This document shows, piece after piece, positions 36,944 through 46,687 of a DNA stretch of 64,000 nucleotides. Each line of letters opens with the position of its first letter. Within the stretch, counting starts at the first letter, position 1. Made by a program: the position numbers and the translations under genes. The stretch is taken from positions 25,520 through 89,519 of the forward strand of contig JAJQDT010000044.1 of assembly GCA_021202075.1 (NCBI GenBank), written 5' to 3'. Below the pieces are notes generated by a model. The model saw only the letters and a list, made by a program, of their open reading frames with translations, had not been told where the DNA came from and did no database searches. The DNA is from Lachnospiraceae bacterium. GTDB taxonomy: Bacteria > Bacillota > Clostridia > Lachnospirales > Lachnospiraceae.

Positions 36944-37087
36944 ATGAAGCATATCAAGACATTAAATACGAAACCTTTGCAGAGCACCCTTAAAAAGGGC
37001 GGCTGCGGCGAATGCCAGACTTCCTGCCAGTCAGCATGCAAGACCAGCTGCACGGTAGGCAATCAGTCCTGCGAGAGCAATAAATAG
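36944..37087 (+). CDS. scfA: SCIFF ranthipeptide precursor (six cysteines in forty-five)
   Basis: A 47-residue peptide, MKHIKTLNTKPLQSTLKKGG followed by a segment with six Cys (positions 21, 24, 28, 32, 36 and 43). This is the near-universal Clostridia SCIFF family, in which the maturase joins Cys to Thr or other residues by thioether bonds. The ATG follows AAGGAGG by a normal distance. The radical SAM maturase gene lies downstream, separated by a structured repeat and a terminator. Biological function of the mature peptide is not established. Too small for routine gene calling, but the pattern is unmistakable. Confidence 0.95.
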   Translation: MKHIKTLNTKPLQSTLKKGGCGECQTSCQSACKTSCTVGNQSCESNK

Positions 37088-37098
37088 AAATTATGAGA

Positions 37099-37225
37099 GA
37101 GCCGGATGCGGCTTTAGCCGCAAAGTCTCTTTATCCGGCTCTGTGCAATCGGATAGGGGAGTCTTCCCCCTATCCGCCGCGCCGGGCCGCGTCCAGCGTA
37201 AGCTGGAAATTTCCTTACGCGGCCC
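37099..37225 (-). repeat. Dispersed structured repeats between SCIFF and its maturase
   Basis: First a stem AGAGCCGGAT/ATCCGGCTCT around GCGGCTTTAGCCGC (37099-37146). Then, in minus orientation, a family B copy: GGATAGGGG (37151-37159) / CCCCTATCC (37167-37175), and GGGCCGCGT (37184-37192) / ACGCGGCCC (37217-37225) enclosing CCAGC/GCTGG. Confidence 0.75.
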
Positions 37226-37241
37226 GTGTGCATATGAACAG

Positions 37242-37283
37242 AACCGTGCCGCGCGGATTCCTGTGCTGCACGGTTTTGTTACG
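37242..37283 (+). terminator. Terminator between SCIFF and its maturase
   Basis: AACCGTGC (37242-37249) pairs with GCACGGTT (37268-37275), followed by TTGTT and later a T run. It should keep the peptide far more abundant than the enzyme. Confidence 0.75.
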
Positions 37284-37329
37284 TGTTTTTTTTCTGTGAT
37301 TTCAATTAATAGCAGCGAGGTACGAATTT

Positions 37330-38976
37330 GTGATTCACCAGTATCGAAACAATGGTTATAATATTGTACTGGATGTCAACAGCGGCGCGGTTCATGTTGT
37401 TGATGATGTGACTTATGATGTGATCGCCCTGCTGGACGCGAAGCGCTCCGGCAGGGAGGAATCCTTCATTCGCGGCGGCGCGGGCGCCTCTTTTGTATGT
37501 GCTCCGACGGATTGTGGGGATTGTGCAGATGGTTCCCGGGCATCCGGCAAAGAGGAATGCAGCAGCGCGGAAGCAGGCGCTGTATGGACTGCGGAAATTG
37601 AGAATGCGATCAAAAGTGAGCTTGCCGGACGATATCCCGAGGAAGAGATCCGGGAGGCGCTTGGGGAATGTGAGGAGCTCGCCCGGTCCGGCGTTCTGTT
37701 TACGGAAGACATTTATGAAAACCCGATTATGGATTACAAAGCCCGGAAGACAGTTGTGAAAGCGCTCTGCCTGCATATTGCGCATGATTGCAACCTTGCC
37801 TGCCGCTATTGCTTTGCCGAAGAGGGCGAGTACCATGGCAGACGGGCACTGATGAGCTTTGAGGTGGGGAAAAAGGCGCTGGATTTCCTGATTGCGAATT
37901 CCGGTTCGCGGCGCAACCTTGAAGTGGATTTTTTTGGCGGGGAGCCTCTGTTGAACTGGCAGGTCGTGAAGGATCTTGTCCGGTATGGCAGGGAGCAGGA
38001 AAAAACCCATAATAAAAACTTCCGCTTCACGATGACAACGAACGGTGTACTTTTGAATGACGAGATCATGGACTTTCTAAACCGTGAGATGGCAAATGTT
38101 GTCCTCAGCATTGACGGCCGTCCCGAGGTGCATGATTATATGCGCCCGTTCCGAAACGGAAAGGGCAGCTATGATCTGGTCATGCCAAAGTTCAAACGGT
38201 TTGTAGAGCTTCGGACGGGAACCGCTTTTTCAGATCCTGTATGGCCGGATGCGCAAGTGGCAGATGCGCAGGTGGACGCGAAGGAGGCATATGGCGCTAA
38301 GGGGAAGTCGGCTTCGTCCGGCACGAAGCCGGAAGGCGCGGCATATACGGCTTCTGAAAAGACCTGGTATGTGCGTGGCACGTTCACGCACCATAATCTG
38401 GATTTCTGCAATGATGTGCTGCATCTGGCGGATGAAGGGTTTGAACGGATTTCCGTGGAACCGGTCGTAGCGGACGAGGCGGAGGAATATGCCATCCGCG
38501 AGGAGGATCTTCCTCAGATTTTTTCGGAATATGACAGACTGGCCAAAGAGATGGTGAAACGGGAAAAAGTCGGAAAAGGCTTTACTTTTTTCCATTTTAT
38601 GATAGATTTAACAGGTGGCCCGTGTGTTTACAAGCGGTTGTCGGGCTGTGGCTCCGGCACAGAATATCTGGCTGTGACGCCATGGGGCGATCTGTATCCG
38701 TGCCACCAGTTTGTCGGCCACGAAGAGTATTTGATGGGAAATGTGGATGAGGGTGTGACCCGCCCGGATATTGTGGATCAGTTCAAGAGCTGCAATGTCT
38801 ATACGAAAGAAAAATGCCGGAACTGCTTTGCGAAGTTTTATTGCAGCGGCGGCTGCGCGGCGAACTCTTACAATTTTCACGGAACCATTCAGGATACATA
38901 CGACATAGGCTGCGAGCTTCAGCGCAAACGCGTCGAGTGCGCGATCATGATTAAGGCCGCGCAGGCAGATGACTGA
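37330..38976 (+). CDS. scfB: SCIFF radical SAM/SPASM maturase
   Basis: A 548-residue thioether-forming enzyme. The N-terminal RiPP-recognition region (HQYRNNGYNIVLDVNSGAVHVVDD) is followed by the radical SAM motif CNLACRYC (Cys154, Cys158, Cys161) and DFFGGEPLLNW. The C-terminal SPASM region holds the auxiliary-cluster Cys, including CGSGTEYLAVTPWGDLYPCHQF and CRNCFAKFYCSGGC. Family members are about 450-460 residues; this one has two hydrophilic insertions, at about 39-88 (with five extra Cys) and about 300-340. The start is GTG at 37330 with a weak site. Products are thioether bridges in the SCIFF peptide encoded just upstream. Confidence 0.94.
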   Translation: MIHQYRNNGYNIVLDVNSGAVHVVDDVTYDVIALLDAKRSGREESFIRGGAGASFVCAPTDCGDCADGSRASGKEECSSAEAGAVWTAEIENAIKSELAGRYPEEEIREALGECEELARSGVLFTEDIYENPIMDYKARKTVVKALCLHIAHDCNLACRYCFAEEGEYHGRRALMSFEVGKKALDFLIANSGSRRNLEVDFFGGEPLLNWQVVKDLVRYGREQEKTHNKNFRFTMTTNGVLLNDEIMDFLNREMANVVLSIDGRPEVHDYMRPFRNGKGSYDLVMPKFKRFVELRTGTAFSDPVWPDAQVADAQVDAKEAYGAKGKSASSGTKPEGAAYTASEKTWYVRGTFTHHNLDFCNDVLHLADEGFERISVEPVVADEAEEYAIREEDLPQIFSEYDRLAKEMVKREKVGKGFTFFHFMIDLTGGPCVYKRLSGCGSGTEYLAVTPWGDLYPCHQFVGHEEYLMGNVDEGVTRPDIVDQFKSCNVYTKEKCRNCFAKFYCSGGCAANSYNFHGTIQDTYDIGCELQRKRVECAIMIKAAQADD

Positions 38977-39077
38977 CAGAAGTACATGATTACCTCAGGG
39001 TCTGGGGATACAATCATAAGAAACTGATGCGAAATGAGAATCGTTCGCGGCAGGTTCTAAAATTTAAGAAAGGGGAA

Positions 39078-39140
39078 GCTGCTAAACAGAGCACATGATT
39101 TTCGGGTGTCTTTACGGGAAATCCGTCCGTTTTTAGCAGC
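39078..39140 (+). promoter_or_regulatory. Structured leader before secDF
   Basis: GCTGCTAAA (39078-39086) pairs perfectly with TTTAGCAGC (39132-39140), enclosing a smaller ACGG/CCGT hairpin, and ends 12 bases before the start codon. It could control ribosome access. No known class recognised. Confidence 0.45.
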
Positions 39141-39152
39141 GGGAAAGCGATT

Positions 39153-41480
39153 ATGAAAATGAACAAGAGAAGTGCGAGGGTTACCCTCGTCCTGATGGCG
39201 GTGCTGCTGATCTTCTTCGCCGTCGTCTCTGTGGTCGGTCTCGGACCGCAGAGAAAGGGCTCGGCCGGGAATATCATCCTGGGCCTGGATCTGTCCGGCG
39301 GTGTGAGCGTGACGTATCAGGTTGTGGATGAGAATCCGACCGCAGAAGAGATGAGCGATACGGTGTACAAGCTGCAGCAGCGTGCGGATACCTACAGCAC
39401 GGAAGCGAATGTATACCAGGAAGGATCTGACCGGATCAATATTGAGATCCCGGGTGTGACGGACGTCAATGAGGTTCTCGAAGAGCTGGGTCAGCCCGGC
39501 TCGCTGGAATTCCAGCTGGAAGACGGGACGGTGGTTCTGACCGGCTCGGATATTGATACCGCGTCCGCTGCGACGCAGCAGGATGACCTGGGCAATACGG
39601 AATATGTGGTACAGCTTGAGCTGACCAGCTCCGGATCAGAAGCGTTTGCGACGGCAACATCGGAGAATGTCGGCAATTATATTTATATTGTATACAATGA
39701 TGAGATTATCAGCGCTCCGGTGGTCAATGAGGCGATCACAGGCGGGACAGCGATCATATCCGGTATGAGTGATGTGGAAGAAGCGCAGAGCCTTGCTTCC
39801 TCTATCCGGATCGGCGCGCTTTCTCTGGAGCTGGAAGAGCTCAGCTCGAAGGTGGTAGGAGCGCAGCTCGGCCAGAACGCGATTAAGACCAGCCTGATCG
39901 CGGGCGCGATCGGTATCGCGATTGTCATGATTTTCATGATCATCATGTATGCTCTGCCGGGTATTGTGGCGGCGTTCTGCCTGCTGCTGTATATCTGTAT
40001 GTTTCTGATTTGCATCAATGGGTTTGATCTGACATTGACGCTTCCGGGCATTGCCGGCATCATTCTGACCATTGGTATGGCGGTCGATGCGAATGTCATC
40101 ATTTACGCGCGTATCCGTGAGGAGATATCCGCCGGCAAGTCGGTGCGGGGCGCGATTGACACCGGATATAAGAAAGCGTTCAGCGCAATTCTGGACGGCA
40201 ATGTGACGACGCTGATTGCGGCATTTGTTCTGAATATGCTTGGCACGGGCAGCGTGAAGGGCTTTGCGCAGACGCTGGCGCTTGGTATAGTGTTATCTAT
40301 GATTACCGCGCTGATTATCTCCAGACTGATTATCAACGCATTGTATCAGGTCGGTTTCCGCGATGAGAAATATTACGGAAAAGCGAGGACCTTCAAGGCG
40401 TTTGATTTTGTCGGACACCGCCGCACGTTCTTTGCGATTTCCATCGTCCTGATTCTGGTCGGACCGGTGTGCATGGGAGTCAACGCCGCGATGGGCAATG
40501 GTGCGCTGAACCTGAGCCTGGATTTCAAGGGCGGTACCTCTACAACGGTCTCATTTAATGAAGAAATGACGCTGGATGAGCTGGAGTCGGATGTGAAGCC
40601 GATCTTCTCGGAGATCACGGGAGATGCCGAGGTACAGTTCCAGACGGTACAGGATTCTACAGATGTATATATAAAGACCAATGTGCTGGATCTGGATCAG
40701 CGCGAGGCGGTTTCCGAGGCGCTGCAGGAGGCGTATGATCTGGAAGAGACGGCTATTACCTATGAGTCCATCTCCGCAACGGTCAGCAACGAAATGCGTC
40801 AGGACGCTGTGGTTGCAGTAATTGTTGCCGCGCTCTGTATGCTGATCTATATTACGATTCGGTTCCATGATGTCCGATTCGCGGGAAGTGCTGTGCTGGC
40901 GCTGCTGCACGACGTTCTGGTTGTGTTTGGATGCTATGCGCTTGTGCGCATTGCAATTGGCAGCACGTTTATCGCCTGCATGCTGACGATTGTCGGATAT
41001 TCCATTAACGCCACGATCGTTATCTTTGACCGTATCCGTGAGAATCAGAAGCTGATGGCCGGAGCTCCGCTTAAGGACATCGTGAATGAGAGTGTGACGC
41101 AGACACTGACCCGCAGCATTTATACCTCGTTTACCACCTTTATCACGATTTTCATGCTGTACGTGATCGGCGTGTCGACCATTAAAGAGTTCGCGCTGCC
41201 GCTCATTGTCGGCGTAGTAGCAGGCGCCTACTCATCTGTGTGTGTGACCGGATCTCTCTGGTATGTGCTGAAATCCCATGCGGCAGTGAAAGAGACGGCG
41301 GAAGGAACGGCTTCGGCCGTTTCGGGAAGCCTGGATGCGCAGGGTTCGAAGCAGGGCGCAGCGGCAGGTAAGCCGCAGGCTTCTGCTGCTTCGGAATCAT
41401 CCGCGAAGCAGAAGGCTTCTTCTTCTGGCGGCTCTTCACAGGGGACAGGGAAAAAGAAGAAGAAGGCGAAGAAAAGATAA
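39153..41480 (+). CDS. secDF: Protein-export membrane protein SecDF (fused)
   Basis: A 775-residue fusion of SecD and SecF, as in Bacillus. It uses the proton motive force to pull proteins out of the Sec channel. The SecD half has LGLDLSGGVSVTYQV, an extracytosolic loop and the six-helix block beginning about residue 245 with GMAVDANVIIYARIREE; the SecF half starts near 420 with SLDFKGGTS and has VGYSINATIVIFDRIREN. The last 60 residues are Ala/Ser/Lys-rich and likely cytosolic. No yajC is adjacent. A structured leader lies directly upstream. Confidence 0.97.
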   Translation: MKMNKRSARVTLVLMAVLLIFFAVVSVVGLGPQRKGSAGNIILGLDLSGGVSVTYQVVDENPTAEEMSDTVYKLQQRADTYSTEANVYQEGSDRINIEIPGVTDVNEVLEELGQPGSLEFQLEDGTVVLTGSDIDTASAATQQDDLGNTEYVVQLELTSSGSEAFATATSENVGNYIYIVYNDEIISAPVVNEAITGGTAIISGMSDVEEAQSLASSIRIGALSLELEELSSKVVGAQLGQNAIKTSLIAGAIGIAIVMIFMIIMYALPGIVAAFCLLLYICMFLICINGFDLTLTLPGIAGIILTIGMAVDANVIIYARIREEISAGKSVRGAIDTGYKKAFSAILDGNVTTLIAAFVLNMLGTGSVKGFAQTLALGIVLSMITALIISRLIINALYQVGFRDEKYYGKARTFKAFDFVGHRRTFFAISIVLILVGPVCMGVNAAMGNGALNLSLDFKGGTSTTVSFNEEMTLDELESDVKPIFSEITGDAEVQFQTVQDSTDVYIKTNVLDLDQREAVSEALQEAYDLEETAITYESISATVSNEMRQDAVVAVIVAALCMLIYITIRFHDVRFAGSAVLALLHDVLVVFGCYALVRIAIGSTFIACMLTIVGYSINATIVIFDRIRENQKLMAGAPLKDIVNESVTQTLTRSIYTSFTTFITIFMLYVIGVSTIKEFALPLIVGVVAGAYSSVCVTGSLWYVLKSHAAVKETAEGTASAVSGSLDAQGSKQGAAAGKPQASAASESSAKQKASSSGGSSQGTGKKKKKAKKR

Positions 41481-41681
41481 TGAATGAATATCTGGAACAG
41501 CGTCAAAAAGAAAGGGCAGTTTGCTGTTCCAAATAGCTGCATAATCTTGTATGTTTGATTGCCGGCCGGGAGAGAAAGTCTTCCGGCTGGCTGTGTAAAG
41601 GGCGGCATATCAGGCGGTGCAGGATGCATGAGTGACTGGCCGACCGGTTCTTATTTGTCCGGCTCAGGGAAAGAGGAGAAA

Positions 41682-43583
41682 ATGGCATCAGGGAAGAGCA
41701 AAAAGGAAAAATGGTATGTGGCAGCGAAAAAGGCGGATTTCGCTGCAATTGCGGCGGGCTTTGGGATTGATCAGGTAACCGCGCGGCTGATACGGAACCG
41801 CGGGGTTGTCGGCATGGAGGCGATTGAACGCTATCTGCACGGCGGTCTGTCCGACCTGTATCCCCCTGAAATGATGAAGGGCTGCAGGGAAGCGGCTGGT
41901 CTGCTTTTGCAAAAAATATGGGAAAAGAAGAAAATCCGTATCATCGGCGATTATGACATCGACGGCGTCTGCGCGACTTATATTCTGTACCGGTCTATCT
42001 GCGAGTGCGGAGGGTGTGTGGATTATGAGATTCCGGACCGGATGAAGGATGGCTATGGACTGAATCTGCACCTGATCGAGCTGGCGTATCAGGAGCAGGT
42101 AGACACCATCCTTACCTGTGACAATGGCATCGCTGCCATCGATGAAATAGCGTATGCAAAAGAAAAGGGCATGACGGTGATTGTGACCGATCACCATGAA
42201 CCATTGTTTATCAACGGAAAAGAAGAAACAGGTACTGCGCCGGAGCTGACGGATGCTGCAGGAGCGAAAGAAGATAAGGCACAGCGTATTACCGTACCGG
42301 GCGAGAGCCGCATCTATCGTCTTCCCCCGGCGGACATTATCGTCAACCCTCATCAGCCAGGCTGTCTCTATCCTTATAAAAAGCTTTGTGGAGCTGCTGT
42401 GGCCTGGAAGGTGGTCAGTGAACTGAGTCTTATTGCGGGTCAGATGCAGGGTGAATCCGCTACAACCGTTGATGAGCTGCTGGCGTTTGCCGGTTTCGCG
42501 ACGGTAGGGGACGTGATGGATCTCGATGGGGAGAACCGGATTTTGGTAAAAGAAGGGCTTGCGCGCCTGCGAAAGACCAAAAATCAGGGGATGGCGGCTC
42601 TGATCCGTGCAAATGATCTGGATCCGGCTTCCATTACCTCGTACCACATCGGTTTCGTCCTTGGGCCATGCATCAACGCGAGCGGCCGCCTGGATACGGC
42701 AAAGCGCTCCCTGCGGCTTCTGCTTTCCGAAACGAGAGAAGAGGCGGAGGAGATTGCCGCGAAGCTGAAAGAGCTGAACGATGAGCGGAAAACCCTTACG
42801 GAGCAGGCGACAGACGAAGCCTGTGCCATGATTGAAGCCGATGAGAGCTATCAGAAGAACCGGGTACTGGTCCTGTATCTGCCGTCCTGTCATGAGAGTA
42901 TTGCGGGAATCGTGGCCGGCCGCCTGCGGGAGCGATACTATAAGCCGACATTTGTTATCACAAACGCAGAGCCGCAGGGCAATTGTGACGGGAACGCTAT
43001 GGCAAAAGGCTCCGGCCGCTCCATCGAGGCATACTCCATGTTCGAGGAGATGGTAAAGGTACAGGATCTGTTCACGAAATTTGGCGGTCACCCGATGGCA
43101 GCCGGTTTTTCTCTGAAAAGGGAACGCATACCGGAAATGCGCCGCCGTCTGAATGAGAACTGCACACTGACGGAGGATGAGCTCTCCGAGAAAATCAGCA
43201 TTGATGTGCCCATGCCGATCAACTACATATCCGGAAAGGTCATAGAAGAGCTTTCTTTGTTGGAACCGTTTGGAAAAGGAAATGAAAAGCCGCTGTTTGC
43301 GGATACTTCCCTGTTCGTGGTCTCCGCCCGTGTGATCGGGAAAAATAAGAACGTTGTGAAGATGCGGGTGCAAAACCGGCAGGGGTACAGCATTGACGCG
43401 CTTTATTTTGGCGATCCGGATCCGTTCCGCGAGTATCTGACTGAAAAATACGGCGAAACGGAAATCCAAAACCTGTTCTGGGGGCGCAGCAACCGCGTAA
43501 AAATGGATTTCACCTATTATCCATCCATCAATGAGTACATGGGAAGGCGATCCCTGCAGATTGTGATAAAAAATTACCGGTAA
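41682..43583 (+). CDS. recJ: Single-stranded-DNA-specific exonuclease RecJ
   Basis: A 633-residue DHH-family 5'-3' exonuclease for recombination and repair. The metal motifs are present: DYDIDGVCATY, LTCDNGIAA, the DHH box TDHHEP, and the DHHA1 motif FGGHPMAAGFSL. The chosen ATG lies after AGAGGAGAA; a longer frame upstream lacks a ribosome site and has low complexity. An insertion of about 30 residues follows the DHH motif (EETGTAPELTDAAGAKEDKA region), a hydrophilic loop of the kind also seen in rimM and trmD below. It is a single gene after secDF. Confidence 0.93.
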   Translation: MASGKSKKEKWYVAAKKADFAAIAAGFGIDQVTARLIRNRGVVGMEAIERYLHGGLSDLYPPEMMKGCREAAGLLLQKIWEKKKIRIIGDYDIDGVCATYILYRSICECGGCVDYEIPDRMKDGYGLNLHLIELAYQEQVDTILTCDNGIAAIDEIAYAKEKGMTVIVTDHHEPLFINGKEETGTAPELTDAAGAKEDKAQRITVPGESRIYRLPPADIIVNPHQPGCLYPYKKLCGAAVAWKVVSELSLIAGQMQGESATTVDELLAFAGFATVGDVMDLDGENRILVKEGLARLRKTKNQGMAALIRANDLDPASITSYHIGFVLGPCINASGRLDTAKRSLRLLLSETREEAEEIAAKLKELNDERKTLTEQATDEACAMIEADESYQKNRVLVLYLPSCHESIAGIVAGRLRERYYKPTFVITNAEPQGNCDGNAMAKGSGRSIEAYSMFEEMVKVQDLFTKFGGHPMAAGFSLKRERIPEMRRRLNENCTLTEDELSEKISIDVPMPINYISGKVIEELSLLEPFGKGNEKPLFADTSLFVVSARVIGKNKNVVKMRVQNRQGYSIDALYFGDPDPFREYLTEKYGETEIQNLFWGRSNRVKMDFTYYPSINEYMGRRSLQIVIKNYR

Positions 43584-43720
43584 AAGATTTTTTCTTTCAT
43601 TAATATCGCGGAATGTGCACGGATATCGGAGATTTCATGATATTTTATGATATAAGAAAGCTTCCCTGTATCATAAAATCTGTTTTGAGATGCGCGCGAT
43701 GCAGATGTAACGTGTAAGGA

Positions 43721-43790
43721 CCTGTTAAAAAATAACTTATGCATCTTGCACCGCCCGACGCGCGAATCGCAGATCATAAAAGCCTCGACA
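43721..43790 (+). repeat. Inverted dispersed repeat, left copy
   Basis: About 70 bases starting CCTGTTAAAAAATAACTTAT and continuing through GCACCGCCCGACGCGCGAAT. The complement recurs at 51777-51847 with only a few differences, so the two copies flank the leuS-lysA block in opposite orientation. Confidence 0.8.
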
Positions 43791-43811
43791 CAGTAACATA
43801 CGAATAATTTC

Positions 43812-43841
43812 TTGACAAAGCCTGTATCTCTGGCATAGAAT
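43812..43841 (+). promoter_or_regulatory. leuS promoter
   Basis: TTGACA (43812-43817), 18-base spacer, TAGAAT (43836-43841), 126 bases before leuS. Confidence 0.75.
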
Positions 43842-43967
43842 AGCGTTTGAGTGAAATGGAAGGCTGGCAGGCAGCGTTTTTGATTCACTTTGGAATCGGA
43901 ACAGGGTCTGTGTTCTGTTTTTTAAGATCAATATCGGACACAGTCAGATAGAGGAGGGACTGAAAAA

Positions 43968-46385
43968 ATGGCAGCACCGTACAATCACAGAGCCATCGAG
44001 CAGAAATGGAGAGCGCACTGGGAGGAGCATCCGGTGAATGTAGATGATGGCAAGAAACCGAAATATTATTGTCTGGATATGTTTCCTTATCCGTCCGGCA
44101 ATGGCCTGCATGTGGGTCACTGGAGAGGATATGTGATATCCGATGTCTGGAGCAGATATAAGCTGATGCAGGGGTATTATCTGATTCATCCGATGGGATG
44201 GGACGCGTTTGGCCTGCCGGCGGAGAATTACGCGATCAAGAAACACATCCATCCGGCGATCTCGACGGCGGAGAATGTGAAAAACATTAAGAAGCAGATT
44301 AACGATATTTCCGCGATTTATGACTGGGACCGCGAGGTGAACACGACTGATCCGGAATTCTATAAGTGGACGCAGTGGATCTTTGTCAAGATGTTCAAGG
44401 AAGGGCTCGCGTATGAGAAGGAGTTCCCGATCAACTGGTGTCCGTCCTGCAAGACCGGCCTGGCGAATGAAGAGGTCGTGAATGGCTGCTGTGAGCGCTG
44501 CGGCTCCCCGGTAACGAAGAAGAATATGCGCCAGTGGATGCTGCGCATCACGAAATACGCGGACCGTCTCCTGAACGACCTGGACAAGCTGGACTGGCCG
44601 GAGAAGGTAAAGAAAATGCAGACCGACTGGATTGGAAAATCCTACGGCGCGGAGGTGGAATTCCCGGTTGATGGCAGGGATGAAAAAATTACGGTCTATA
44701 CGACCCGCCCGGATACGCTGCACGGCGCAACCTTCATGGTGCTCGCTCCGGAGCATAAGCTGGCGGCATCCCTTGCGACGGATGAGACCAGAGAGGCTGT
44801 GGAGCAGTATATCTTTGACTCGTCCATGCGCTCAAATGTGGACCGAATGCAGGATAAGGAAAAGACGGGCGTGTTTACCGGCTCCTACGCGATCAATCCG
44901 CTCAATGGCAAGAAGATTCCGATCTGGCTTTCTGACTATGTACTGGCGGATTATGGTACCGGCGCGATTATGTGCGTGCCGGCTCATGACGACCGTGACT
45001 TTGAGTTTGCGAAAAAATTTGACATTCCGATTATCCAGGTCATCGCGAAGGACGGACAGGAGATTGAGAATATGACGGAGGCCTACACGGCCGCGTCCGG
45101 CACAATGATCAATTCCGGTGAGTGGAACGGCATGGAGTCTGCTGTGCTGAAGAAAGAGGCTCCCCATATTATCGAAAAAATGGGCATTGGCCGTGCAACG
45201 GTAAACTACAAGCTGCGTGATTGGGTATTTTCCCGTCAGCGCTACTGGGGCGAGCCGATTCCGATCATCCACTGTCCGCACTGCGGGAACGTTCCGGTGC
45301 CGGAGGAGGAGCTCCCGCTCCGCCTGCCTGACGTGGAGTCCTATGAGCCGACAGGCACAGGAGAATCTCCGCTGGCGGCGATTGATGACTGGGTGAACTG
45401 CACCTGCCCGGTATGCGGGGCGGCGGCAAAGCGCGAGACGAACACGATGCCTCAGTGGGCAGGCTCTTCGTGGTACTTCCTGCGCTATGTGGATAACAAA
45501 AATGACAAAGAGCTGGTTTCCAGAGAGAAAGCGGACAAATATCTTCCGGTCGATATGTACATCGGCGGCGTGGAGCATGCGGTTCTGCATCTTCTGTATT
45601 CCCGCTTCTATACGAAGTTTCTGTGTGACATCGGTGTGATTGACTTTGACGAGCCGTTCCAGAAGCTGTTTAACCAGGGCATGATCACCGGTAAAAATGG
45701 CATCAAGATGAGCAAGTCCAAGGGGAATGTGATTTCGCCGGACGATCTGGTGCGCGACTATGGCTGCGATTCCCTGCGTATGTATGAATTGTTCGTAGGT
45801 CCGCCCGAGCTGGACGCGGAGTGGGACGACCGCGGGATCGACGGGGTCTACCGTTTCCTGAACCGGTTCTGGAAGCTTGCGTGCGACAGCCTGGAGGCGA
45901 ATGTCGCTGAGACAAAAGAGATGGTAAAGGTTCGCCATAAGCTGGTGTACGACATTACGCAGCGTCTGGAAAGCTTCAGCCTGAACACGGTTATTTCCGG
46001 ATTCATGGAATACAACAACCGGCTGATTGAGATTTCCCGGAAATCCGGCGGCGTGGACCGTGAGACCATTGAAACCTTTATTATGCTGCTGGCTCCGTTT
46101 GCACCCCATATCACGGAGGAACTCTGGGAGCTGTACGGGCATACCGACTCCGTCTTCCACAATACCTGGCCGGAAGCGGACGCGGAAGCCATGAAGGATG
46201 ACGAGATTGAGATTCCGGTACAGCTCAACGGAAAAACGAAGGCGGTCATTTCCATACCGGTGGACATCTCAAAGGATGACGCAATCGCAAAGGGTAAGGA
46301 GGCGCTTGGCGCGAAGCTGGCCGGCACGGTCGTAAAGGAAATCTATGTGCCGAAGAAAATTGTGAATATCGTCGTGAAGCCGTGA
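43968..46385 (+). CDS. leuS: Leucyl-tRNA synthetase
   Basis: An 805-residue class I synthetase that charges tRNA-Leu. The HIGH motif reads HVGH (48-51, in PYPSGNGLHVGHWRGY), the CP1 editing domain includes TTRPDTLHGATFMVLAPEH, and KMSKS is exact at about 580. Cys pairs CPSCKTG and CERCGSP, then CPHCG and CPVCG, suggest zinc-knuckle modules. It has its own promoter and no T-box, so it is probably expressed without tRNA-sensing control. Confidence 0.98.
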   Translation: MAAPYNHRAIEQKWRAHWEEHPVNVDDGKKPKYYCLDMFPYPSGNGLHVGHWRGYVISDVWSRYKLMQGYYLIHPMGWDAFGLPAENYAIKKHIHPAISTAENVKNIKKQINDISAIYDWDREVNTTDPEFYKWTQWIFVKMFKEGLAYEKEFPINWCPSCKTGLANEEVVNGCCERCGSPVTKKNMRQWMLRITKYADRLLNDLDKLDWPEKVKKMQTDWIGKSYGAEVEFPVDGRDEKITVYTTRPDTLHGATFMVLAPEHKLAASLATDETREAVEQYIFDSSMRSNVDRMQDKEKTGVFTGSYAINPLNGKKIPIWLSDYVLADYGTGAIMCVPAHDDRDFEFAKKFDIPIIQVIAKDGQEIENMTEAYTAASGTMINSGEWNGMESAVLKKEAPHIIEKMGIGRATVNYKLRDWVFSRQRYWGEPIPIIHCPHCGNVPVPEEELPLRLPDVESYEPTGTGESPLAAIDDWVNCTCPVCGAAAKRETNTMPQWAGSSWYFLRYVDNKNDKELVSREKADKYLPVDMYIGGVEHAVLHLLYSRFYTKFLCDIGVIDFDEPFQKLFNQGMITGKNGIKMSKSKGNVISPDDLVRDYGCDSLRMYELFVGPPELDAEWDDRGIDGVYRFLNRFWKLACDSLEANVAETKEMVKVRHKLVYDITQRLESFSLNTVISGFMEYNNRLIEISRKSGGVDRETIETFIMLLAPFAPHITEELWELYGHTDSVFHNTWPEADAEAMKDDEIEIPVQLNGKTKAVISIPVDISKDDAIAKGKEALGAKLAGTVVKEIYVPKKIVNIVVKP

Positions 46386-46658
46386 CGGTTACAGACAGAT
46401 GAATGGCACATGGTGATTCATCAAAGAAGAACCGGACGCGGACAGATAAAGCTGCTGCAGGGCGGGCATGGAGAAATCTGTGTTTGCCTGCAGCTTTTTA
46501 TTGTAAAAGCGTTCCTGATGGACAGCCCACGTCTTCAGTTCGCAATACGAATCGGGACAGGACTTGATATGTCGGCATGTCTAAGAGAGTGTACATCATA
46601 CTTTTCATTTCGGAACTGTGAAAAAAATATAAAAAAATAAAAAGAAAGCTCCGTCTGA

Positions 46659-46687
46659 TTGACAAACGGATTTTGCAATTCTATAAT
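46659..46687 (+). promoter_or_regulatory. Promoter of the rhomboid-like gene
   Basis: Exact consensus: TTGACA (46659-46664), 17-base spacer, TATAAT (46682-46687). Confidence 0.9.

Larger units (their letters stand above)
43584..43967. other. Intergenic region before leuS
   Basis: Holds one copy of an inverted dispersed repeat (43721-43790) and the leuS promoter (43812-43841). The first 130 bases show ATAT-rich sequence without a gene. No T-box specifier stem or AGGGTGGNACCGCG motif is visible before leuS. Confidence 0.5.

Noticed and set aside
41559..43583. 674-residue version of RecJ
   Set aside because: The extra 41 residues are low complexity, without ribosome site; the ATG after AGAGGAGAA is better.
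43842..43967. Possible T-box riboswitch before leuS
   Set aside because: No antiterminator motif or terminator, and the leader of about 120 bases is too short for a standard T-box.
46410..46640. A 76-residue open frame between leuS and the rhomboid-like gene
   Set aside because: No ribosome site or recognisable product; composition like random intergenic sequence.
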